Source of the DNA: Paraprevotella xylaniphila YIT 11841
GTDB taxonomy: Bacteria > Bacteroidota > Bacteroidia > Bacteroidales > Bacteroidaceae
NCBI RefSeq assembly: GCF_000205165.1
Contig: NZ_GL883811.1
Location: forward strand, 26,353 to 90,352
DNA length: 64,000 nucleotides
Reading direction: 5' to 3'
Under the pieces are notes generated by a model that had not been told where the DNA came from, did no database searches, and saw only the letters and a program-made list of their open reading frames with translations. A program made the translations under genes and the position numbers. The first letter of the stretch is position 1. Each line of letters begins with the position of its first letter. Shown here piece by piece: positions 9,130 to 18,041 of this stretch.

Positions 9130-9161
9130 CAAAGGTACGGCGATTCTTCCTGCAAAACAAG
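9130..9161 (-). promoter_or_regulatory. promoter of the small peptide gene
   Basis: Minus strand CTTG (9161-9158), 20 bp spacer, TACCTTTG (9137-9130). The -7 box is a perfect TAnnTTTG and the spacing is that of the Bacteroides sigma factor. A perfect inverted repeat (AAGGGCATTT 9165-9174 with AAATGCCCTT 9185-9194) lies directly upstream. Confidence 0.55.
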
Positions 9162-9190
9162 TAAAAGGGCATTTGTTATCATTTAAATGC

Positions 9191-9250
9191 CCTTTTCTTG
9201 ATATAAATCAATGAAAAGGTCTTGGGATACTGATTTTTTTAATAACTTTG
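9191..9250 (+). promoter_or_regulatory. btuB promoter region with FNR/CRP-like palindrome
   Basis: TAACTTTG at 9243-9250 is the promoter box for the riboswitch-btuB transcript, with CTTG at 9221-9224 as a weak -33. Centred at about 9204.5 is TTGAT-ATAA-ATCAA (9198-9211), identical to the classical FNR half-site arrangement TTGAT-N4-ATCAA. It is embedded in a larger palindrome with CCTTTTC (9191-9197) and GAAAAGG (9213-9219) as outer arms. A Crp/Fnr-family regulator site is inferred, not shown. Confidence 0.45.
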
Positions 9251-9261
9251 CAACGTTTTGT

Positions 9262-9445
9262 TCTGCCCGGCCTATGGGAAAGCCCTTTCAGGTCGGCAGA
9301 TGAAAAGGGAATCGGGTGGAAATCCCGGACAGTCCCGCTGCTGTGAACTCATTGTGCGGTTTGTTTCAAACCTCAAGCCACTTCCTTATTTATAATAATA
9401 AGGTGGGAAGGCCAACAAGCCGGAGTAAGTCAGAAGACCTGCAAA
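9262..9445 (+). ncRNA. cobalamin riboswitch
   Basis: The conserved blocks of the adenosylcobalamin aptamer occur in order: GGTCGGCAGATGAAAAGGGA, GGTGGAAATCCCGGACAGTC, CCGCTGCTGTGA, AAGCCAC, GGGAAGGC and finally the B12 box AAGTCAGAAGACCTGC (9427-9442). It lies about 70 nt before the btuB start. No terminator hairpin with a T-run follows, so control is probably at translation initiation. It should lower expression of the uptake operon when cobalamin is plentiful. Confidence 0.93.
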
Positions 9446-9512
9446 ACGTAGTCATGCCGGAATCTCCGTGGGATGGGAGGAAGGTGTCTTGAGTGAAGAA
9501 TGAAGATAATAA

Positions 9513-11522
9513 ATGGGCGTATACAAGGAATCTCATAAAATGAGAGGATGGTTGCTTGTGTCATTTTGTATGGAGACTGTGTTCGTGCTCGCACAAAATG
9601 GTGTAGATAGCGTGGATGTGGGGCTGAAACAGATGAAAGGTCTGACGGTGACCGAGAAGGCTTTGCCTGCCACCGTACGTTCGGGTGCTCCTGTGCAGAC
9701 GCTTGATAAGGCGGAGTTGGAACGTATGGGCGTGTTGGACGTGTCGGATGCCGTACGGCATTTTTCGGGGGTGACCCTGAAGGATTATGGCGGTGTGGGA
9801 GGGTTGAAAACTGTTTCCGTACGCAGTCTGGGCGCACAGCATACAGCCGTGCTCTACGATGGTGTGGCCATAGGGGATTGCCAGTCGGGACAGGTGGACA
9901 TCTCCCGTTTCTCGTTGGATAATGTTTCTTCATTGACGTTGACTATCGGGCAAAGCGACAATATTTATCAGACGGCACGCATGTCAGCTGCTGCAAGCGC
10001 GTTGAGCATCGAAACGAGCCGGCCTGATTTTGAAGGCCGGGATTTTAGTTTTTCGGCGAAGGTGAAGGCGGGGTCTTACGGTTGGGCCAACCCCTCATTG
10101 TTCTATGCCCATCGGTTCACACCGCGTTTGTCTTGTTCTCTTTACGGTGAATATTTACGTGCCGACGGGAATTATCATTTTACGATGATGAACTTGGATA
10201 AACAGATAAAAGGACGGCGTAACAATAGCGACATAGGGGCATACCGTGCGGAGGTGAATCTTTTTGCCCATTTGACAGAACGTCAGGATTTGGATGTGAA
10301 GGGGTATCTGTTCGATTCCCGTCGAGGATTGCCCGGTAGTGTCGTATATGACAATCCCTATGCGGCGGAACGGCTTTATGACCGTAATTATTTCGGCCAG
10401 TTGAGGTATGAGAACCGTTTTTCGGAGAAGTGGAAACTGAAGGCTTCCGGGAAGTTCAATTATAGTTGGAACAAAGATACGGACAAGAAGGCTGCCGGGC
10501 CGACGGAAGACCGTTTTCGCCAGACGGAGACCTACCTGACCGCGACGTTATGGGCGATGCCCGTGAAAAACCTTTCTTTTTCGTTGGCGCAGGATTTTGT
10601 GTATAACGATTTGGCCACGACGTTGGACCAATGCCAATACCCGGAACGTTATACCAGTCTGACGGCCTTTTCAGCACAATACCGCCATCCGCGATTTCAG
10701 GTGACGGCTTCCTTGCTGAATACTTTCATTACCGAACGAGTTTCTTTAGGGATGGCTGCCGACGACCGTAAGCGGCTTTCTCCGGCGGTAAGCCTGGCGT
10801 GGCGCCCTGTGAAAAAGGCGAGTTGGCGTTTGCGCGCGTCTTATAAAGACATATTCCGTGTCCCGACTTTCAATGACCTCTATTATCTGCTCATTGGGAA
10901 CAGCCGCTTGCGTCCGGAAACAACGTGCCAATGGAATATAGGGACCACCTGGGCCGGACGTATGGGAAAAGTGGCGGATTACGTGAGCTTTTCGTTGGAT
11001 GCTTATTATAATAAGGTGAAAGACAAGATTGTGGCAGTTCCGACGATGTTCGTATGGAAAATGTCCAACGTAGGCAAAGTGGAGACTTACGGCGTGGATG
11101 CCAATCTGGCTGCCGAATGGGCTTTGGCAAAAGCTTGGAATTTGAGTTTGACAGGAGCGTACAGTTTCATGCAGGCGGAAGACGTGACGAAACGCGGTAG
11201 CAAGTTGTGGCGTCATCAGATTGCCTATACGCCGAAACATTCCGGAGGTGGAAGTGTGGTACTTGAAATGCCGTGGATGAACGTGGCATATAATGTGGCG
11301 TGGAGCGGTGAACGCTATCGTCTGCCGCAAAACAAAAAGAGCAATCTCGTGAATGCCTATTCCGATCATAGCCTTTCCTTGTACCGTGTTTTCCGGTTCA
11401 GAGATCATAAGTTGCGCCTGCAGGTGGACGCGGCCAATCTGGGTGGAAGAAATTATGAGGTGGTGCGTTACTATCCGATGCCCGGGAGGAATTTTAAAGT
11501 GGCAATAACATATTCTTTATAA
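9513..11522 (+). CDS. btuB: TonB-dependent cobalamin receptor BtuB
   Basis: A 669-residue outer-membrane receptor that binds B12 or corrinoids and imports them with TonB energy. There is a signal peptide, a plug domain (residues ~45-160, with VSVRSLGAQHTAVLYDGVAI) and a barrel ending in ITYSL. ATG 9513 gives a 9-residue longer N-terminus than ATG 9540; the latter (MRGWLLVSFCMETVFVLAQ) follows AGGA and gives a tidier signal peptide, so either could be used. The riboswitch immediately upstream and btuG, btuF, btuC and btuD downstream make the substrate assignment firm. It is first in an operon running to 15914. Confidence 0.92.
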   Translation: MGVYKESHKMRGWLLVSFCMETVFVLAQNGVDSVDVGLKQMKGLTVTEKALPATVRSGAPVQTLDKAELERMGVLDVSDAVRHFSGVTLKDYGGVGGLKTVSVRSLGAQHTAVLYDGVAIGDCQSGQVDISRFSLDNVSSLTLTIGQSDNIYQTARMSAAASALSIETSRPDFEGRDFSFSAKVKAGSYGWANPSLFYAHRFTPRLSCSLYGEYLRADGNYHFTMMNLDKQIKGRRNNSDIGAYRAEVNLFAHLTERQDLDVKGYLFDSRRGLPGSVVYDNPYAAERLYDRNYFGQLRYENRFSEKWKLKASGKFNYSWNKDTDKKAAGPTEDRFRQTETYLTATLWAMPVKNLSFSLAQDFVYNDLATTLDQCQYPERYTSLTAFSAQYRHPRFQVTASLLNTFITERVSLGMAADDRKRLSPAVSLAWRPVKKASWRLRASYKDIFRVPTFNDLYYLLIGNSRLRPETTCQWNIGTTWAGRMGKVADYVSFSLDAYYNKVKDKIVAVPTMFVWKMSNVGKVETYGVDANLAAEWALAKAWNLSLTGAYSFMQAEDVTKRGSKLWRHQIAYTPKHSGGGSVVLEMPWMNVAYNVAWSGERYRLPQNKKSNLVNAYSDHSLSLYRVFRFRDHKLRLQVDAANLGGRNYEVVRYYPMPGRNFKVAITYSL

Positions 11523-11541
11523 ACTTTTAATAACGAAAAAA

Positions 11542-12714
11542 ATGAAAATGAAATGGTGTAAATGGGCCATAATGGCTCTGGCTTTAGGGTGTTTTACCGC
11601 TTGTAGCGAGGATGATGACACGGTTGGAGATGGTGGAAAGCCGGGAGAAGAGACTGGTGGAAATGGAGGCGGTGCCAATGGAAGTGACAGCACTGCGGTT
11701 CCTTCCCCCGTGGTCGCTTTGGGAGCTTATGTGTTGAATACCGGAAATTGGGGTGGAAACGATGCCGGTATCCAATATTTGGATTTTCAGACCGGAGAGT
11801 TGAGCGAAGACCTTTATGCGGCTGCCAATGGCGAAGGGCTTGGCGACTTGGGGCAAGACCTTTGTGTGTATGGTTCGAAAATATACGTGACGGTGAGCGG
11901 TTCTTCCAAAGTTGTCATCATGGACCGTAAGTGCAAGGTTCTGAAATCCATTCCGGTGGCTACCGAAGACGGTACTCCGGTTGAGCCTCGCTACATGGCA
12001 GCGTGTGAGGGGAAGGTTTATTTTACAGCATACGATGGGACGGTTTCCCGTATCGATACGACTTCCATGGCCATCGATGGCAAACTGAATCTTATAGATG
12101 CCGGGGCACAAACAGGTTATGACCATCCCGAGGCCATTACCTCCGCCAACGGCAAACTGTATGTCAATATTTCGGGGTATTCAAAAGGAAAGTGGCTGGC
12201 TGTGGTTGATGCAGCTTCTTTCACCAAGCTGAAGGATATTGAAGTGATGCTCAATCCTTATACCCAGTGCATCACGGCAGAAGACGGGTATGTATACTTC
12301 GTGTCCAATGGCAACTATGCAGGAAGCCCGTCCTTGACTCCGGACCAGTATATTTACGGTACGATGCAACGTCTCGATCCGGAAACAGACCAAGTGGAAC
12401 AGGTGTGCCGTGCAACTTATATCGCGAATGCCGGGGAGAAAATGTACATCCTTTATTCAGAGTATTATATGCCGGAAGTGGCTCGTGCTTACGTCCGTGA
12501 CTTAAAGACAGGAGATGAACAAGAGTTTATGGACATGGCTGATTTGCAGAGTGCCAACGGTTTGGCTGTTGATCCAGCATCTGGCGATGTGTATGTGTTT
12601 GACGTACCTTACGGTGCTGCATCCGACGTACATGTATACGGGGCGGATGGAACTTATAAACGTACGTTTGAAGCCGGAATGTCCACCTCGAAGATGGTGT
12701 TTGTCACAAAATAA
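11542..12714 (+). CDS. btuG: BtuG-type surface cobalamin-binding lipoprotein (beta-propeller)
   Basis: A 390-residue lipoprotein: signal and lipobox (LGCFTAC), an acidic/glycine-rich linker (SEDDD, then GGNGGGANGS), and a YncE/DUF5074-type seven-bladed propeller. Blade repeats are visible as NTGNWGGND, YGSKIYVTVSGSSKVVIMD, ACEGKVYFTAYDGTVSRID and SANGKLYVNIS. In Bacteroides, BtuG sits on the cell surface, binds B12 very tightly and caps BtuB. The acidic residues after the cysteine resemble a lipoprotein export signal for surface display. It is 19 bp downstream of btuB and under the same riboswitch. Confidence 0.85.
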   Translation: MKMKWCKWAIMALALGCFTACSEDDDTVGDGGKPGEETGGNGGGANGSDSTAVPSPVVALGAYVLNTGNWGGNDAGIQYLDFQTGELSEDLYAAANGEGLGDLGQDLCVYGSKIYVTVSGSSKVVIMDRKCKVLKSIPVATEDGTPVEPRYMAACEGKVYFTAYDGTVSRIDTTSMAIDGKLNLIDAGAQTGYDHPEAITSANGKLYVNISGYSKGKWLAVVDAASFTKLKDIEVMLNPYTQCITAEDGYVYFVSNGNYAGSPSLTPDQYIYGTMQRLDPETDQVEQVCRATYIANAGEKMYILYSEYYMPEVARAYVRDLKTGDEQEFMDMADLQSANGLAVDPASGDVYVFDVPYGAASDVHVYGADGTYKRTFEAGMSTSKMVFVTK

Positions 12715-12718
12715 GGAG

Positions 12719-13855
12719 ATGAAGGTAAGTAGCCTTTTTTATGGTTTGTTTGCCGTTTTGCTTCTGTCCTCTTGTAAGGACGGGGGCAAGACGGCTTCCT
12801 TTTTGGACGAGGGCGGTGACACGTTGGATTTAAAGTATGCAGAGAACCTGAAGGTTGTGTCTTACGACGGTTACTGGGTGGCTACGCTGAGAAATCCGTG
12901 GGATACGTTGGAAATACTGCACACGTATGTGTTGGTCGGACGAGACGAGCCATTGCCCGACAGTCTGCCGCAAGGGACGGTCGTGCGCGTACCGTTGCAG
13001 AAAGCCGTCATTTATTCGTCTGTACATTGCGGGTTGATGGAAGAGTTGGGGGCACTGGCTGCCGTGGGCGGAGTGTGCGACCTCCGGTATATCGACCTGC
13101 CTTACGTCAAGGAAGGATGCCGCACGGGACGTATCGCGGATTTGGGCAGCGGGATGAATCCGGACATCGAGAAGCTTATGGCGTTGCATCCCGATGCCGT
13201 GATGCTTTCTCCGTTTGAAAACAGCGGGGGATATGGCCGGTTGGGCAAGTTGGACATTCCCATCATCGAATGTGCCGACTATATGGAAACTTCTTCGTTG
13301 GGGCGTGCCGAATGGATGCGTTTCTACGGCCTGTTGTTCGGAAAAGCAGCCGAGGCCGATTCTTTGTTTGCCCGGGTAGAAGCCGATTATCTCAAGTGGG
13401 CCGGAAAAGTGGCCGGAATGAAAGACAAGCCTACCGTGTTTGCCGATTTGAAGTCCGGAGCCACGTGGTATGTGCCGGGCGGACGCAGTACGGTCGGACG
13501 GACGTTTGCCGATGCCGGTGCCGACTATGTTTTCAGTGATTTGAAGAACAGCGGCTCGTCTCCCCTGAGCTTTGAGACGGTGTATGAGAAAGCGAAAGAT
13601 GCAGACATCTGGTTGATTAAATATAACATGCCGGAGGATAAGACTTATCGGGATTTGAAAAACGATTATGCACCATACGCCGGATTCCGGGCTTTCCGTG
13701 AACGGCGCGTGTACGGCTGCAATACCGGAAAAGTGCCTTATTATGAAGAAACGCCCTTTCATCCCGAATGGTTGCTGGAAGATTTGGTAAAAATATTCCA
13801 TCCGGAAGTGGCAAAGTCAGAAAGTGGCAGATATTTTCGTAAATTAGCGGACTGA
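12719..13855 (+). CDS. btuF: cobalamin ABC transporter substrate-binding lipoprotein BtuF
   Basis: The ATG at 12719 (preceded by AAGGAG) gives MKVSSLFYGLFAVLLLSSC, a lipoprotein signal; the frame is open further upstream but that part overlaps btuG. The 378-residue product has the helical-backbone binding-protein fold (BtuF/FecB type), with two lobes joined by a long helix. Recognisable stretches are VHCGLMEELGALAAVGGVCD and PDIEKLMALHPDAVMLSPFE. It delivers corrinoids in the periplasm to BtuCD. The start lies 4 bp after the btuG stop and the stop lies 5 bp before btuC, so it is clearly an operon member. Chelated-iron binding is the alternative for the family, but the riboswitch and btuB/btuG argue for cobalamin. 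Confidence 0.88.
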   Translation: MKVSSLFYGLFAVLLLSSCKDGGKTASFLDEGGDTLDLKYAENLKVVSYDGYWVATLRNPWDTLEILHTYVLVGRDEPLPDSLPQGTVVRVPLQKAVIYSSVHCGLMEELGALAAVGGVCDLRYIDLPYVKEGCRTGRIADLGSGMNPDIEKLMALHPDAVMLSPFENSGGYGRLGKLDIPIIECADYMETSSLGRAEWMRFYGLLFGKAAEADSLFARVEADYLKWAGKVAGMKDKPTVFADLKSGATWYVPGGRSTVGRTFADAGADYVFSDLKNSGSSPLSFETVYEKAKDADIWLIKYNMPEDKTYRDLKNDYAPYAGFRAFRERRVYGCNTGKVPYYEETPFHPEWLLEDLVKIFHPEVAKSESGRYFRKLAD

Positions 13856-13860
13856 AAAAG

Positions 13861-14901
13861 ATGATTCCAGTGGAGCGTAAAGGATATATGTGTGGAGGAA
13901 TATTGGTCGTTGTCATTTTAGGGTTGGCGGCGGCTAATCTGTTGTTCGGTTCGGTAGATATTCCGGTCGGGGCCGTTTGGCAGGCATTGACGGGCGGGAC
14001 GGTGGAAAACGAGGCTTGGTCGTTCATCGTGTGGGAATCCCGCGTGCCTTTGTGCGTGACGGCCTGGTGCTGTGGGGCCGCCTTGGCCGCTTCGGGCCTG
14101 ATGTTGCAGACGGTGTTCAACAATCCGTTGGCGGACCCGTCGATTTTGGGTATCAGTTCGGGGGCAAGCCTCGGGGTGGCCTTGGTCATGTTGGCCGGAG
14201 GCGGAATGGTGTCGGCCGGCACTTTTTCTTTTTCCGGTTTCCTGGCAGTGGTAGCCGGTGCTTTCGCCGGTGCCGTGTTGGTCATGGGGGTGATTCTTTT
14301 TCTTTCCACGCTGATACGTAGCAGCGTCATGCTGTTGATTGCCGGCATCATGATGGGCTACGTGGCCTCGTCGGCCATTTCCTTGCTGAATTTCTTCGCC
14401 ACGGCCGAAGGTGTACACTCTTACATGGTTTGGGGGATGGGCAACTTCGGGGGTGTTTCGTTGGAACAACTGCCGTGGTTTGCGGCTTTCACCTCACTCG
14501 GGTTGCTGATGTCCATTTTGTTGATTAAACCGTTGAACGCCTTGTTGTTAGGAGAACGTTATGCGGAGAACCTTGGGGTGAATGTGCGTCGTACGCGCAG
14601 CATGTTGTTGGTGGTTACGGGAATCCTGACGGCTGTGGTCACGGCTTTTTGCGGTCCGGTGTCGTTCATCGGGTTGGCTGTGCCGCATGTGGCCCGGTTG
14701 TTGCTGGGGACGTCAAACCACAATGCCCTTTTGCCGGTGACGTTGTTGAGCGGCGGGGCGGTGGCCTTGCTTTGCAATTTGATTTGCATCCTGCCCGGCG
14801 AGGCGGGACTTCTCCCCCTGAATGCCGTGACACCCGTGTTGGGTGCGCCGGTGATTATTTATGTCATTGTGAACCAACGTAGAATACAGTATTTCAATTA
14901 A
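13861..14901 (+). CDS. btuC: cobalamin ABC transporter permease BtuC
   Basis: A 346-residue FecCD/BtuC-family permease with about ten membrane helices. Family motifs are present: ESRVPLCVTAWCCGAALAAS, NPLADPSILGISSGASLG, and near the end GPVSFIGLAVPHVARLLLG followed by LNAVTPVLGAPVIIYVI. It forms the membrane channel for corrinoid import across the inner membrane with BtuD. Its stop overlaps the start of btuD by one base (TAATG), which suggests translational coupling. Confidence 0.9.
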   Translation: MIPVERKGYMCGGILVVVILGLAAANLLFGSVDIPVGAVWQALTGGTVENEAWSFIVWESRVPLCVTAWCCGAALAASGLMLQTVFNNPLADPSILGISSGASLGVALVMLAGGGMVSAGTFSFSGFLAVVAGAFAGAVLVMGVILFLSTLIRSSVMLLIAGIMMGYVASSAISLLNFFATAEGVHSYMVWGMGNFGGVSLEQLPWFAAFTSLGLLMSILLIKPLNALLLGERYAENLGVNVRRTRSMLLVVTGILTAVVTAFCGPVSFIGLAVPHVARLLLGTSNHNALLPVTLLSGGAVALLCNLICILPGEAGLLPLNAVTPVLGAPVIIYVIVNQRRIQYFN

Positions 14902-15914
14902 TGGGAAAGCAGATAGTGCTCGAAGGTGAACGGATTGCTACGGGGTACCGTCAGGGGAAACAGTTGACGGAAGTGCATCATGGGTTGGATTTCCGCTTGT
15001 CGTGCGGTGAACTGACCTGTTTGTTAGGATGCAATGGGGCCGGGAAATCCACTTTATTGCGTACGTTAGCCGGCATGCAGCCCGCTTTGTCCGGTCGTCT
15101 GGCACTCATGGGACGACCTTTGGATGCTTATACCGCACATGAGCGTTCCAAGACCATAGGTGTGGTGTTGACCGACCGCATGCAGGCAGGCGGGTTGACC
15201 GTTTACGAACTGGTGGCTTTGGGGCGTCAACCGTACACAGGTTTTTTCGGCCGTCTGACTTCTGCCGACAAAGCCTTGGTATGGCGGGCGTTGGAAGAGG
15301 TCGGTATGGTTGGAAAGGCACGTCGTTATGTGGCCGAACTGTCCGATGGAGAACGTCAGAAAGCCATGATAGCCAAAGCATTGGTGCAAGAATGCCCGCT
15401 GATTCTCTTGGATGAGCCTACGGCTTTTCTGGATGTGGAAAGCCGTATGGAGGTGATGCGCCTGCTCCGGAAACTGGCGGTGGAAGAACGGAAGGCCGTT
15501 TTGCTTTCCACGCACGATGTGGACCAGGCCTTGGCCATGTCCGATCGCTTATGGTTGATGACGCAGGAACGCGAGATGCTGTGCGGGACGACCGAGGATT
15601 TGGTGCTGTCGGGGGCGATGGACCGGCTGTTTGGCAGCACGTCCATCCGTTTCGACGCGGTTCGCGGCATCTACGCCCCGGAGAACCGTAACAACCGGGT
15701 GGTTCGTCTGGAAGCAGCCGATGAGGCTTTGCGTTATTGGGCACAGAACCTTTTGGTGCGGCACGGTTTCCGCCCCGTTGCGCCGGACGAGGGCGGAGAA
15801 GGGGTTGCAAGTCTTGCGGTGGCAGGTCCGCAGGATATGGTGTGGACGCAAAACGGAATCTCTTCCTGCTTTTGTTCGTTTGCCGGACTGGCTGAAATGT
15901 TGCGTCCGTTATGA
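14901..15914 (+). CDS. btuD: cobalamin ABC transporter ATPase BtuD with C-terminal extension
   Basis: A 337-residue protein. ABC domain in residues ~1-235: Walker A GCNGAGKST, signature LSDGERQK, Walker B PLILLDEPTAFLD, switch His in STHDVD. About 100 extra residues follow (from MDRLFGSTSIRF) that are not part of a standard ATPase core (usually ~250-260 residues); similar tails occur in other Bacteroidales BtuD proteins, role unknown. It powers import through BtuC. It is the last gene of the riboswitch operon; I see no strong terminator after it. Confidence 0.9.
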   Translation: MGKQIVLEGERIATGYRQGKQLTEVHHGLDFRLSCGELTCLLGCNGAGKSTLLRTLAGMQPALSGRLALMGRPLDAYTAHERSKTIGVVLTDRMQAGGLTVYELVALGRQPYTGFFGRLTSADKALVWRALEEVGMVGKARRYVAELSDGERQKAMIAKALVQECPLILLDEPTAFLDVESRMEVMRLLRKLAVEERKAVLLSTHDVDQALAMSDRLWLMTQEREMLCGTTEDLVLSGAMDRLFGSTSIRFDAVRGIYAPENRNNRVVRLEAADEALRYWAQNLLVRHGFRPVAPDEGGEGVASLAVAGPQDMVWTQNGISSCFCSFAGLAEMLRPL

Positions 15915-16594
15915 CGGACCTGCATCGGGTGGTAAACAGACAAAGTGTCAGAGTGCCAAAACGTCAGTTTGGAAGTGGCGAGAATGGCGTATTTGTGCCC
16001 GGAAGGGAGCATGATGGGAGAATGCGCACTATTTGGAAAGCTGAGGTTGTACATGGAGAAAGCTTTCGGGGCGTTTTTATGGTCTTTTTGAAAATGAAAA
16101 GTGGGCATAAGGCGTGGGAAGATTGTAGAGGAGTAAGTTTGAAACGAAGTAAGCTTGCATTTTGTTTTTGTTTTTAGGGCGGTTGAAAAGCGTCAGTTAG
16201 AGAAAAAATCCGGCTTGACATCTCTTGTCTCGGGGGTATTCCTGAGTGTTTTAGCCTGAAAAATGGAGTTTGAAGCACCAATCTGCGGAGAATGGAAAAT
16301 CGCTTTCAGCCAAATGGTTTTTCATTCTCAGCAGAAAAATGAGGCGAAACGGGCAGAAATGACGGATAGAATCAGTTCTATTCCCACTTTTTTAACTTAC
16401 GGGCTTCTAAACGGCACTCCATCTTCTTTTTTATTTCAACTGCAAAACGCGGATTTGCTTTCCTTTTGTGATGAAACGAAAGTATCCGGAAACTTTTTGT
16501 CAATCGTGTGGTTTGGAAAAATTTTCTTCCGCATTTTTATGGTCACTCCGGAAAAACTCTGTACTTTTATCCTTTCAAAGAACAAGGAGATTCT
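15915..16594. other. intergenic region between btuD and radA
   Basis: About 680 bp with no convincing gene. The small open frames (for example 15911-16177) have no start context or motif. It contains one site of the 22-bp repeat family (16278-16335). A ribosome-binding site AAGGAGA (16584-16590) closes the region in front of radA. Confidence 0.5.
16278..16335. repeat. 22-bp intergenic repeat family, site B
   Basis: Two units face each other: minus-strand GCGATTTTCCATTCTCCGCA (16302-16283) and plus-strand TCAGCCAAATGGTTTTTCAT (16306-16325) continuing TCTCAGCAG. The words match the units at 43.3 and 59.0 kb. Confidence 0.6.
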
Positions 16595-18019
16595 ATGGCA
16601 AAGGATAAGACCGTCTATGTGTGTGCGAATTGCGGACAGGAATCACCGAAGTGGGTGGGGCGTTGTCCTGCGTGCGGGGAATGGAATACGTTCAAGGAAT
16701 TCACTGTGCGTAAGGAGAGTGCGTCGGCCATCGTGTCGGGAGGATTTCACCAGGCGTTGCCGGGGGAACCGTTGCGTAGGCGGCCCATTCCCGTGGGACA
16801 GATTGTGACCGACGAGGAGCCGAGGTTGGACATGCACGACGAGGAATTGAACCGCGTGTTGGGCGGTGGGTTGGTGCCCGGCTCATTGGTGCTTTTGGGT
16901 GGGGAACCCGGCATAGGGAAGTCCACTTTGGTCTTGCAGACCGTACTGAAGATGACGGACAAGCGTGTGCTTTATGTCAGCGGCGAGGAGAGTGCGCGGC
17001 AGTTGAAGTTGCGTGCCGACCGTTTGGTGCCAAGGGCAGGAGGAAAGGCGGACGGACAGGAAGGGTTCTTGTCCCGTTCGTCTTGCATGGTCGTGTGCGA
17101 GACTTCGCTCGATCAGATTTTCCTGCACGTCCGTAACGAGCAGCCGCAATTGGTGGTCATAGATTCCATACAGACCATCATGACCGAGGCCGTGGACAGT
17201 TCGCCCGGCAGTATCTCGCAAGTACGCGAGTGCGCTGCGCTGTTGTTGAAATTCGCCAAGGAGAGCAACATTCCCGTGATATTGATCGGCCATATCAATA
17301 AGGAGGGGACACTGGCCGGCCCCAAGGTGTTGGAACATATCGTGGATGCCGTGTTGCAGTTCGAGGGCGACCAACATTATATGTACCGCATCCTGCGCAG
17401 TATCAAGAACCGTTTCGGCAGTACGGCCGAGTTGGGCATCTACGAGATGCGGCAGGACGGTTTGCGGCAGGTGAGCAATCCTTCGGAACTGTTGCTCACC
17501 GAGAATCACGAAGGGCTGAGCGGCGTGGCCATCTCTTCGGCCATCGAAGGCGTGCGCCCCTTCCTCATCGAGACGCAGGCACTGGTCAGCACGGCAGCCT
17601 ACGGCACGCCGCAACGTTCGGCCACCGGCTTCGACCTGCGCCGGTTGAATATGTTGTTGGCCGTGTTGGAGAAGCGGGTTGGGTTCAAGCTGGCGCAGAA
17701 AGACGTGTTCCTGAACATAGCCGGAGGGTTGAAAGTGACCGATCCGGCCATCGACTTGTCCGTCATTTCCGCCGTGTTGAGCAGCAATGTGGACACAGGC
17801 ATCGAAAGCGGTGTCTGCATGGCCGGGGAAGTCGGCTTGAGCGGCGAGATACGTCCGGTGAACCGTATCGAGCAACGTGTGGCGGAAGCTGCCAAGCTCG
17901 GTTTCCGGCGAATGATTGTTCCGCGTCACAACTTGCAGGGATTCGACACGTCGAAACTGAAGATAGAACTTGTCCCAGTGCGGAAAGTGGAAGAGGCGCT
18001 CCGTGCGCTTTTCGGTTAA
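16595..18019 (+). CDS. radA: DNA repair protein RadA
   Basis: The ATG at 16595, after AAGGAGA, starts MAKDKTVYVCANCGQESPKW; the longer open frame upstream is not conserved in character. The 474-residue protein shows the full RadA architecture: four-cysteine zinc finger (CANCGQ, CPACGEW), RecA-like ATPase with Walker A GGEPGIGKST, the RadA-specific KNRFGS motif, and a C-terminal Lon-protease-like domain. RadA drives branch migration during recombinational repair and transformation. It is 22 bp upstream of the FAD oxidoreductase gene, so the two may be cotranscribed. Confidence 0.97.
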   Translation: MAKDKTVYVCANCGQESPKWVGRCPACGEWNTFKEFTVRKESASAIVSGGFHQALPGEPLRRRPIPVGQIVTDEEPRLDMHDEELNRVLGGGLVPGSLVLLGGEPGIGKSTLVLQTVLKMTDKRVLYVSGEESARQLKLRADRLVPRAGGKADGQEGFLSRSSCMVVCETSLDQIFLHVRNEQPQLVVIDSIQTIMTEAVDSSPGSISQVRECAALLLKFAKESNIPVILIGHINKEGTLAGPKVLEHIVDAVLQFEGDQHYMYRILRSIKNRFGSTAELGIYEMRQDGLRQVSNPSELLLTENHEGLSGVAISSAIEGVRPFLIETQALVSTAAYGTPQRSATGFDLRRLNMLLAVLEKRVGFKLAQKDVFLNIAGGLKVTDPAIDLSVISAVLSSNVDTGIESGVCMAGEVGLSGEIRPVNRIEQRVAEAAKLGFRRMIVPRHNLQGFDTSKLKIELVPVRKVEEALRALFG

Positions 18020-18041
18020 ACGAACAGATAACGATAAGGAT

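Noticed and set aside
12515..12718. N-terminal extension of btuF over the end of btuG
   Set aside because: The lipoprotein signal begins exactly at ATG 12719 behind a good ribosome-binding site.
15911..16177. 88-codon plus-strand frame after btuD
   Set aside because: Overlaps the btuD stop, has no motif and low-complexity content; probably chance.
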